Assembly: GCA_037039925.1 (NCBI GenBank)
Contig: JAXRKP010000995.1
Location: 52,501 to 116,500 of the forward strand
DNA: 64,000 nucleotides
Direction: 5' to 3'
Source: Doris montereyensis
Taxonomy: Eukaryota; Mollusca; Gastropoda; Nudibranchia; Dorididae
Shown here: in pieces, positions 55,227-64,000 of the stretch
How the letters are laid out: each line of letters opens with the position of its first letter
Numbering within the stretch: the first letter of the stretch is position 1
Program-made: the position numbers and the translations under genes
The notes under the pieces: model-generated
Databases searched by the model: none
Told to the model about the DNA's origin: nothing
The model's input: only the letters and a program-made list of their open reading frames with translations

Positions 55227-55668
55227 AGCCTTTGATAAGAAAATGGATAGCATTAGCATTGATTACTTCCCAGAATTGACACCGCCCGCATTACCTTTTC
55301 CCCCCGTCATGATAATATTGTGGTACATGTATGTGTACTCGATGATAGTTACAGACACAACGATCACTGCATATTAAATGATGGATAGGTAAATTTTAAA
55401 TAAACAAAATTAAACAAACGTTTTCCCCTCAAATTGCACAAAACAACAACAACAAATGAATAAAACAAGACAAAATATCATGGATTTGGGAGTTGCTTTT
55501 TAAAGTCTTCTTTGTCTATTATTTTATGTTGCTATCTTTTTGTTTGTTTATTTGTTGTTGTTGATGATGATGTTAAACGATCAGCTTGTCAAAAATGAAG
55601 TTAAATTTGGATATTTCCTGTCTTCATAATTTACAACATGACAAATCAGAGATGGGTTTCCTGGGAGA

Positions 55669-55750
55669 TGCTGGTAAGTCCTCCTTATTTCTTTTCACTA
55701 TTTTACTTATCTTTCATTTTGCTGCTTCCTCGTAATTTACCCTGATATAT
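55669..55750 (-). repeat. Family A repeat, copy 20 (minus strand, partial)
   Basis: The plus strand reads GCTGGTAAGTCCT, TTATCTTTCATTTTGCTGC, then TAATTTACCCTGATAT, the reverse complement of the family. The GGTAAGT here is part of the repeat and not a splice donor. Confidence 0.8.
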
Positions 55751-56447
55751 AGTTACAGAGGTATAAAAGTACATCGAATATTCACGGACAAATATATACT
55801 TTGCAATGACTTCTACCCGTAATAGATTTGGAAACACGTATTCTGTGCAGACCTTAGTTTGGTATGGCAACAGAATCAACAGCAACAATATGGCGGACTG
55901 ATATGATACCTCTTCAAGAGACAAGCGCATTCAACTTTGCAGATAAATTTAAACCCAGAAGCTTTGCTCTTTCATGATTAAAAAGTTAGATAGTAAACAT
56001 GTTCAACATATTTGGATCTTCTCTTTCTCGCCGTGTCAAAACAGATCCTCTGGCTGAGGATTCGGGTATGAACGAGAGCTATTAAATTAACTTAACTTTA
56101 AGTACTTTAACACTTAACTCAGTGTGGTCGGTGAAACAAAACAAATGTTCATCAAGCGTAACATTGGAATTCTTAAACTTTTACACTGACCTGATTGAAG
56201 ATTTAAAAAAATGTATTGTTATTTAAAACAATTGGTGACATCAAGCCTATTATGGTTTATTACAGTGTTTTATTACCATCATATTTTACCATCAGGTAGG
56301 TATGGTATGTGTATGGTATTTTGGTATGCCTTGCATAAAGTCTGAGAGTTAAGAGAATAGGATGGGATTATTAGAATTTTTAGTTTAAAAAATGTTCACC
56401 TTTAACTTTTATGTTACTCTATTAGATATATATCCAATGAATATATA

Positions 56448-57050
56448 CTGTATTATCCCTATTAAGCACACCGACCCTAATAAGGGCACCCCTCAGTTTT
56501 TTAAAGAAGAATGGAACTTGAGTTATAGAATAAAAGTAAACAAATGTGTTAATAGATTGAAGAAGAAACCGCACTTCACACCTCCAATGTTCATATCACA
56601 TCCGCTGAAATATGACGAATCATCAAACGAAAGGAAAACTACCCAGCTCCATTGAAGACATGTACAGGGCTTATAATAATTACTGGTATATTATAAGAGT
56701 GTGAGCAAGCGAGCAAATAAAAATTATCTCCTGCCCTGGCAGGCCTCGCTAACCATCACCACCATCATCCCTCCAGTAACAATATATGTATCATGGAATC
56801 GAAGGGGCCTTCAGCTTCACGCCTTGCGCATAGACATGGCATACAATTAGGATATTACATGTTACAAATACAATTCAGTACTTTTTAGGCATGTATGTCA
56901 AACTAAACATAAAAACCAACGCAAAAAGCAAATGTGAGCAATGAATGAATACATTAGAAGTAAGGTCGGAAGTATTTAATGCACCCTTAATAAGCACGCC
57001 CCAGGCTCCATTTTTCTAAGCACACCATGTGCTTAATAGGGATAATACAG
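56448..57050. mobile_element. TA-flanked DNA transposon, 603 bp, Tc1/mariner-like
   Basis: Terminal inverted repeats begin CTGTATTATCCCTATTAAGC at 56448 and end with the exact complement at 57050, at least 22 bp perfect. Both ends are flanked by TA (56446-56447 and 57051-57052), the usual target duplication of Tc1/mariner elements. Further inward, TAATAAGGGCACCCC and TTAAGGGTGC-type blocks mirror each other. No transposase is recognisable; an ORF across the left end (56392-56655) is unassigned. It is a non-autonomous copy. Confidence 0.85.
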
Positions 57051-57052
57051 TA

Positions 57053-57925
57053 CCCTTAATATGATACTTCCGTGAATTTGAAAACATGAGAGATATAGGC
57101 ATTGATGGCGTTAACCTAACCAGCATAAGATACGCAGATGATGCCGTATTAATGGCATACACACAAGATGATGTCCAACAAATATTGGACAAATTAGTAG
57201 ATTTTGGTGAGATAAAACGACTGTTACTAAAAGTGAAAAAGACAGAATGCATGGTAGCTTGTAAACAAGATGACAACCTGTCTTTCAATTTAACAAGTAG
57301 AGGAGAAACTATAAAATAAGTAACAAAGTTAAAATACCTCAGTGTAATCATAACAAACAACTGCAAAGACACTACCGAAATAAGGCAAAGGATAGCAATA
57401 GCAAAACAAATATTGCACAATATTAGAGCTGTTGTCTCCAATTCAAAACTGAAAACACACGAAATTACAAACAGTGCAGACATATGTCTTTTCTACACTA
57501 TTTTATGCATGCGAAACGTGGACTATAAACGTGGACTAAATATGTGCAATGTTGCAATCGTTTAGAGGCTTTTTGAAATGTGAATCGATAGAAGAATATT
57601 GAAAATCCCTTGGACAGCAAAAATAACAAACATGGAAGTTCTAGTGAAAATTGGAAAAGAAAGAGAACTTATGGAGAATATCAAGAAAAGGCAAATGGGA
57701 TTTTTTGGGCCATGTGTTGAGACAAAATGGATTAGAAAACTAGCATCATCTGGATTCATAGATGGGACGAGATCTTGTGGCAGACAACGCACCACATACG
57801 TAACAGCGTTAAGACAAACTATGTCCGATATCAGCACCAACTCGGATTTTACAAGAAGCGCTGAAGACAGAAGAACATGGAGAGGATGGTTGGCAAACAT
57901 GCTGAATAACACAAGCCACAAATGA
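57053..57925 (+). mobile_element. Decayed non-LTR retrotransposon, reverse transcriptase C-terminal part
   Basis: A single frame carries GVNLTSIRYADDAVLMA (reverse-transcriptase YADD box), KVKKTECMV, the TKLKYL motif, EIRQRIAIAK, then RRILKIPWTAKITNMEVL, ENIKKRQMGFFG and EDRRTWRGWLANML. This is the order seen at the C-terminus of many animal LINE ORF2 proteins. At least three in-frame stops (near 57317, 57563 and 57581) break it. The N-terminal endonuclease is absent. The DNA transposon at 56448-57050 directly abuts its 5' end. The clade was not determined. Confidence 0.85.
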
Positions 57926-58220
57926 CAATGATGAATATGATAAGATAACTTTTTTTCCTCTTTGCCTTTAAATGGAAAGTGGTGATAAGAAAAATGAAAT
58001 TATGAAGCCTGTAAATATCTGTGTTGAATATTTAATGTCCATTGTCGGTTTGCTTGTGTTTTGTTGTTGCTTGCTTTGTATTTTTGTTGTTGTCTTTTTT
58101 GGGTGGGTGGGGGTGGACAATTGACAAAATTTATTGTATTTCTTAGATCTAGATTTGAAAAATATTTTAATTGTTTTATTATGTAAGCAATAAGAATGTT
58201 TTTCTATTTTTTCTTTTTAG

Positions 58221-58367
58221 TGAGGAAAAAGAGAAAGCTGATAAGCAGGAGCGGCCTCTTAGCGCTGAACTTGCTGGACAAAAAAGCAGTGATGAAGCAG
58301 TGTCAGATGAAAATGAGGATGAAGCGGAAGATGACGAGGAAGAAGAAGATTTTGATGAGATTGTTGG
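58221..58367 (+). CDS. VWA3-like gene, exon with acidic region
   Basis: Acceptor TTTTTCTTTTTAG ends at 58220 and donor GTATGT starts at 58368. The 147 nt exon encodes EEKEKADKQERPLSAELAGQ, then a strongly acidic NEDEAEDDEEEEDFDEIVG. Acidic low-complexity tails do not identify the protein. The assignment rests on the matching splice phase (two bases out, one base in at 60551) and the downstream exons. Upstream exons are not recognised. Confidence 0.65.
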
Positions 58368-58515
58368 GTATGTCATTCAGAGGCATATTATGCACTTTGG
58401 TTAATTTGTTTTTGCTGTTGTTGTTATTGTGGTCATTTACAGTCTACTGCCAGTGATAAAATAAATCTCTCTATATTTGTCTCTACATGACATCTCTGCA
58501 ATTCTGTCGACTCCA

Positions 58516-58623
58516 TCATACTTCTTTACTTTACTTATTCCACTTATCTTTCATTTTGCTGTTTCCTCTTTATTCACCCTGAGATCACCGCAATGATGGA
58601 TAGGGTAAATTTCAACGACACAA
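58516..58623 (-). repeat. Family A repeat, copy 21 (minus strand)
   Basis: The plus strand reads TTATCTTTCATTTTGCTGTT, TTCACCCTGAGATCACCGC, GATAGGGTAAATTTCAACG, the reverse complement of the family. It lies in an intron of the VWA3-like gene, antisense to it. Confidence 0.9.
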
Positions 58624-59098
58624 AACTAACAAGAAACTGACTCCGACATTAATTTGCTGAGAACAATGGATACTTTTCACTATATTAACTGCTCACTCAT
58701 CCGACACACTAATCCTTGCAACACGTAACGCAAAAAATCAAACCTTTGCACAATTTCACAGTGATGACAACAGATGCAATTTATATTTTTTGAAAAGAAA
58801 ATACACAAAAAAAGCAATGAAAATAAAAGGTTTCATATAAATTGTAGGGTTGAAAGTTGGGAAGGATAAAAGTACCTGTGCGCCCTTATGCATCTGTACA
58901 CACCTAGATACAATTCTGAAACTTTCAAATGTTTTCATTTCAGGCCCAGGGTCAAATCCACTTATCTGACATCTCACTTATCCAACTTTTTGGGGGGAAC
59001 GGGCAGTGTCGAATAACTGACAGTCGACTGCATAAATTGCTGTAGGCTGATTATTGTACTTCATCTTATGCGTAAATGATTAAGATAAGTATAAAGAT

Positions 59099-59413
59099 GG
59101 ATTTATAGTCCGTATCCCCACACAAGTACAGGCTGATTGACTGTACATCATTTATCCCCCAGCAGACCATCTGATTCAAAATCCTTCTCAACTCCCTGGG
59201 GAGCATACAGTACACAGCCTGTGAGGCGATTCGTAATAACGCTCTAACAAGATCTTTCTCTGCCTACAGCTGTGTACTCATTCACACCTGAGTCAAGGAG
59301 GAAAGTAGAGAGAAGTACCTTGTGAAAAAAAAACTCACCTGTGTCAGCCATGGGGTTTGAACTAGTGTCATTATGATTGCAAGCTCACAACACTACAGTT
59401 TCACTATAACACC
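59099..59413 (-). repeat. SINE family C, copy 2
   Basis: The plus strand gives TTTATAGTCCGTATCCCCAC, AACAAGATCTTTCTC, TTCACACCTGAGTCAAGGAG, GGGGTTTGAACTAG, matching copy 1 at 20159 in reverse. The B box complement (GGTTTGAAC) is clear. Confidence 0.85.
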
Positions 59414-59704
59414 TTCATGAAAATGTTTTAAACACTCATTACAAAAAGATATGTTTTGAATACAAAGATTTATCTTTGTTAAAACAATATAAATATGCTG
59501 TCCGTCATCCCAAAAAATGTCAGTTTAGACGGTTTGTCAGATTAACAAACATGCATTTTACAGAGACAGGTTTGCAGTAATTGACTTATCAGAGAGAGGG
59601 TGATTGCGACGTCACAATTCAAAGAAATTATCATAGGTTTATACTCTTTGCAGAGTTTGGAGCTATGTTGGAAATTCACAAATCAAATTAAAAGAAGAGG
59701 AGCA

Positions 59705-60260
<556 letters not shown>

Positions 60261-60550
60261 GACCTACCTTACCTATAGGCTAGTTGTCATGGCTTTCTCT
60301 GCCGTTTTAGAAACGAATGGTGTGAAAGCACATCATTGATGAGTTGAGTGCACACCTGTGACATTGTGTTTCTCACAGACTGTCTTTCATGGCTCAATCC
60401 AAGGCACTAAATTTGACACATTTATCGGTCCTTAACCACAGTACCTTGTAATCATGATTTCAGCATTTCAGATACGCATTGAATTGTATGAAAAATTTGA
60501 ACAGTAATTCATGTAAATGGCCTTTTATCGATTGAATTTTAATTTCACAG

Positions 60551-60659
60551 AAATTCAGATGATGAACGTGAGGAAAGATGGCGTCCTCCACCCATAAAAA
60601 ACGCTCGACCCCCGCATCCCCTTACAGTCACACATGTCAAGCAAACATTGGATCTTCAG
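60551..60659 (+). CDS. VWA3-like gene, small exon
   Basis: Acceptor ATTTCACAG ends at 60550 and donor GTTAGT starts at 60660. One base completes a Gly codon and 36 codons follow: NSDDEREERWRPPPIKNARP, PHPLTVTHVKQTLDLQ. It leaves in phase 0, which fits the acceptor at 62098. The identity comes from linkage to the next exon. Confidence 0.65.
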
Positions 60660-60789
60660 GTTAGTTATGGTTTCCAAATATTTCCTGTTTGTTGATTGTT
60701 GAATTATTCAACAATCATAGAATGGTTTCCATTATAGATGACCTGAAACATTTACTGATTGATAATTGGTTGTATTTTCACGGAAAACA

Positions 60790-61035
60790 AAAATTGTGCC
60801 ATCCGTGGGCAATACACGGACACTGAAAGGTGTCACGCCTAGCATTCCAATTTCTTTAGAGAAAGGGAATATAGACTATCATCGAGCTTACACTCAATAT
60901 GCAACAGGTGTCACCCATGCTTTCCAAGTGAGCCTAAGATAAAAAACTAAATGCCTGAAGTGGGGATCGAACCTTGTACCTCTGGGTCCCAGCGCAATGC
61001 CTTTAACTATTTGACCATCTCATCCCCACTGACTC
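60790..61035 (-). repeat. SINE family E, tRNA-like head
   Basis: The reverse complement of 60950-61035 contains TGGTCAAATAGTTAAAGGC as an A-box-like element and GGTTCGATCCCC as a near-perfect B box, 30-odd bases apart. The acceptor and T-arm pairing is imperfect, so this is a SINE head and not a tRNA gene. Confidence 0.7.
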
Positions 61036-61234
61036 ATTTTTTGAATGTATATTTGATGAATTATTTGTATTTGATAGTTTCTCATAATAATTACAAATGT
61101 TTTAGGTGTGAATACAATTAGAAGCATATTTGTTGATATCTGAGGAACTTGTATGAGACTTTACAAGTTTAGACATTGTGATGTCTTAACTATTTTTATT
61201 ATATTTTGTGATCTTGTGACCTCATACTAATGTA

Positions 61235-61300
61235 CTTTTAAGCGCTTAGAGAGGCCTTGGCATTAGGTGCGGTATAAATAAACTTTATTACTCACATTAA
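61235..61300 (+). repeat. SINE 3' end fragment
   Basis: AAGCGCTTAGAGAGGC, TGGCATTAGGTGCGGTATAA, ATAAACTTTATT resembles the common animal SINE 3' region with a GCGC/TATAAAT end. Only one copy is present here. Confidence 0.5.
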
Positions 61301-62098
61301 ATCATTTACTCATGATTTCCATGATCCTTCACTTCCTACTTGTGTGATGTTGTTCTCATATTGTCAAAGAAAGTGAAATATGTTTATTCTACAGTAGTCT
61401 CATTAGCGCATGTGGCCTTAGCGCACGGCCGCACGAAACAGTATTTTTTCTATATTAATTTACGTCTCTAAGGGCACAGTTGCTGAGAAAGGCTCGGCTA
61501 ATTGCACAGTTTTGGGCATTGTCCATGCCAAATATCAGCTAAAACATTCATGTCAACCACGCTATTAAGTTTTTTAAAAACAATTAAAGGCGTACACATC
61601 CACAATCTCACATGCACACACAAACGCACACATACACATAGAGTTCATGGAATGTATGAGTGCAAAAATAGCGCTTTTTGTCTCCTGGGAGAGACTCACG
61701 TGAGCAGCCGTATCATAAAGATCTCTTCACACCGACACACATTTCCCGTATCCCCTGTCAATAGACGCACATTTTTCAATTGGGACAGACAAATTTTGTT
61801 AATGTGCTCTGTTGTTTAGGAAGAAATGGCAGGACGCGAGAGAGAGAGGGAGAGGAAGAAAAGGAGCAGAGAGAGAGGAGGAGGAGGAGGACATAATTTA
61901 CATCACTATATGTAAATCCGCCTGATAGCACGGGCCGCCCTAAGTGCACAGTTCTCTTGTCTCCTAATGACAGTGCACTTAGCTGAAGACAACTATGATG
62001 TAATTCTATATTCCTTATTACAGTTGTTTAAGTTGTAACAATACTATTTTCTATTAAATGTCTATGTTTCAGGCAATTCAAATACTTTCCAACCTCAG
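61301..62098. other. Intron of the VWA3-like gene
   Basis: A GAGA/GAGG-rich stretch lies at 61838-61892. No exon recognised. Confidence 0.55.
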
Positions 62099-62226
62099 CG
62101 GCTACAAGATTCTGTATCTGCTGTAAATGCTGAAAAAACAGCATTCTGAGGAATGGTTGCAGACACACAGTATATCCCACCTGAAGCTTAGCCTAAAAGA
62201 CCTTGTTGATAAGGAAAAATTGGAAG
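62099..62226 (+). CDS. VWA3-like gene, exon with EEWLQTHSI motif (single-base frameshift)
   Basis: Acceptor TTTCCAACCTCAG ends at 62098, in phase 0 from the previous exon. RLQDSVSAVNAEK reads to an A6 run at 62133-62138, after which the frame breaks. In the next frame SEEWLQTHSISHLKLSLKDL follows. This motif matches the N-terminal region of VWA3A/VWA3B (an EEWLQKHSL..QKLTLED or EERWLEKHG..QKLSLSQ pattern), which is the main evidence for the gene call. The donor may be at 62227 (GTAATC) or 62344 (GTGAGA). The family carries von Willebrand A domains further downstream, outside the window; its function is poorly defined. Confidence 0.6.
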
Positions 62227-62514
62227 GTAATCTTAAGGAGAATGTTATGTCTAACTCATATGTGCTATTGAGAAACAATTCTCGAATTATATCTCTAGAA
62301 TGTGCAATCACGGACAATCGGATTAGAAGTGTTGTAATATTTGGTGAGATTTTTTGTGAAGAAGGGAATTGATAAATATTAAATATTGGAAAAGGCCTAC
62401 CATATAGTTCCAGGTTTTTAGAATTTCAAAGATGAAATTGACTGAAAATATTGAAGCATGAATAAATGACAAGGAAAATAAATTACAACAAAGGAACAAA
62501 TTATGTTTTATTCC

Positions 62515-62640
62515 ATAGAAGATAAAATAATCTTTATTTGTCCTTTTGGGGATTTTGTTTTCGTCACAATTTCATAACATTTCACAAAGAAATGATCATT
62601 TCTTAAATAAAATAATATGATACAAATTACATAGAACAAT
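62515..62640 (-). repeat. LINE-like 3' tail, copy 4
   Basis: AAAATAATCTTTATTTGTCC, TTTTGGGGATTTTGTTTTCG, TCACAATTTCATAACATTTC match copies 2 and 3. Confidence 0.75.
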
Positions 62641-62695
62641 AAAAACCATGATGATAATATGTATTATGACATATCTTATATAACCAATGAGAAAC

Positions 62696-63362
<667 letters not shown>

Positions 63363-63845
63363 TGCGCTCTGTGAAACTAACACCCCTCTCCATTTGTCTC
63401 TCCAGGTTGACACCTGATCAGCAGACTGGAAAAGTTACAACATATTCAATTTGATGCTTTTGATGTCAATGATTTTGAATACAAACTCAATCCATGAGCA
63501 TTTTCCTTGTTTCTTTTTCTCTGAGTTAATTATGGAGTAGTTTAAAATATACCTCACATTTGCCATACTGATGTCAACTTCATCATTTTTGCATCTCTTT
63601 ACACAGATCTGAAATATGAGAAAGATTTTAAATGGCTAATAGTTAAGATATTTCCGTCATGTAATTAAATATGCTTAAAGTAAAGAACAAGTACAATGTG
63701 TTATAGGCAAATTTATAGACAAAAAAGACTTTGATGTCAAACGTACATTTGACACTAGACAAACATTTGTTTCACAAGTTGTTTGTAATTTGTATGTCTT
63801 CCCTTTTCACATTTTTTTGTTAACGTGTTGCCTTTATATTCACAG
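63363..63845. other. VWA3-like intron, possible unplaced exon
   Basis: A TCTCTCCAG acceptor near 63404 is followed by a short open stretch (LTPDQQTGKVTTYSI) that ends at a stop with no good donor. It is not called as an exon. Confidence 0.35.
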
Positions 63846-63900
63846 TGCTATTGAGACTTATACAAAGCGTATCAAATGGCTCTTGCAAGGTAGTAAAAGG
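63846..63900 (+). CDS. VWA3-like gene, small exon
   Basis: Acceptor TATATTCACAG ends at 63845 and consensus donor GTAAGT starts at 63901. One base precedes 18 codons, AIETYTKRIKWLLQGSKR. It matches the segment just before the VWA domain in VWA3 proteins (AVESYKQRMDWLTSKSR in VWA3B). Together with the EEWLQTHSI exon it supports the call. The gene continues beyond the right edge. Confidence 0.65.
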
Positions 63901-64000
63901 GTAAGTCATCTCATGTGACAAAATGAGGATTTATTTTACCTGCAGAGAGACATGTTTGTAATTTTGTGTTTTGTTTACACTGTGCATAAAAATTTGTGAG

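Noticed and set aside
55669..55685. Splice donor GGTAAGT of a VWA3-like exon
   Set aside because: It is the diverged GGTAGGTCC motif of a minus-strand family A repeat.
60950..61035. tRNA gene
   Set aside because: A- and B-box-like elements are present, but the acceptor and T-stem pairing fails and a SINE-like body follows.
63405..63450. VWA3-like exon starting after TCTCTCCAG
   Set aside because: The only open frame ends in a stop without a usable donor, and the phases do not fit the neighbouring exons.

Overview
The window looks like nuclear DNA of an invertebrate animal, most plausibly a mollusc. The genes are split into short exons with GT/AG splice borders and long introns. The intergenic DNA is AT-rich. 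Dinucleotide and trinucleotide arrays are very abundant, and several tRNA-derived SINE families and decayed non-LTR retrotransposons are present. The phylum is inferred from this general character only; no marker sequence fixes it. No operons, CRISPR arrays, phage or bacterial defence genes were seen.

Gene layout. (1) At 122-295 (-) is a single exon encoding a thrombospondin type 1 repeat; the rest of its gene lies outside the window or was not recognised. (2) At 17510-50452 (-) lie eight coding exons of a TMEM184B-type seven-pass membrane protein (Ost-alpha/TMEM184 family), from start codon to stop. Splice phases agree at all seven junctions, and intron 1 is about 20.8 kb. A likely non-coding first exon ends at 55143. 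The last two coding exons carry several apparent frameshifts. (3) From about 58 kb to the right edge (+) is the 5' part of a gene resembling VWA3A/VWA3B: four short exons were recognised, and it runs off the window. (4) Weaker coding signals are two splice-bounded segments at 9739-9904 and 10553-10592 (+), a short exon-like segment at 16218-16273 (-), a 47-codon ORF at 3912-4055 (-), and a broken ORF series at 30101-31156 (+).

Repeat landscape. The most distinctive element is a 120-170 bp dispersed repeat, called family A here. I found 21 copies, 17 of them inside the TMEM184B transcription unit and all 17 antisense to it. At least four other SINE-like families (B to E), a LINE-like 3' tail family, two decayed reverse-transcriptase fragments, a TA-flanked 603 bp inverted-repeat transposon and a foldback element are also present. 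Long (GA)n/(CT)n arrays occur at about a dozen loci, and 2491-3579 holds a run of trinucleotide arrays ending in a long polypurine tract.

Working relations. A divergent promoter may lie near 55.2 kb: a composite ETS/CRE-like site sits between the putative TMEM184B first exon and the VWA3-like gene. The other genes show no obvious functional link. The region 10.6-17.5 kb is AT-rich and nearly repeat-free and could contain the TMEM184B 3' UTR. I found no strong case for a wholly new biological system; the best leads are the family A repeat with its strand bias and the coding-like segments of unknown identity.
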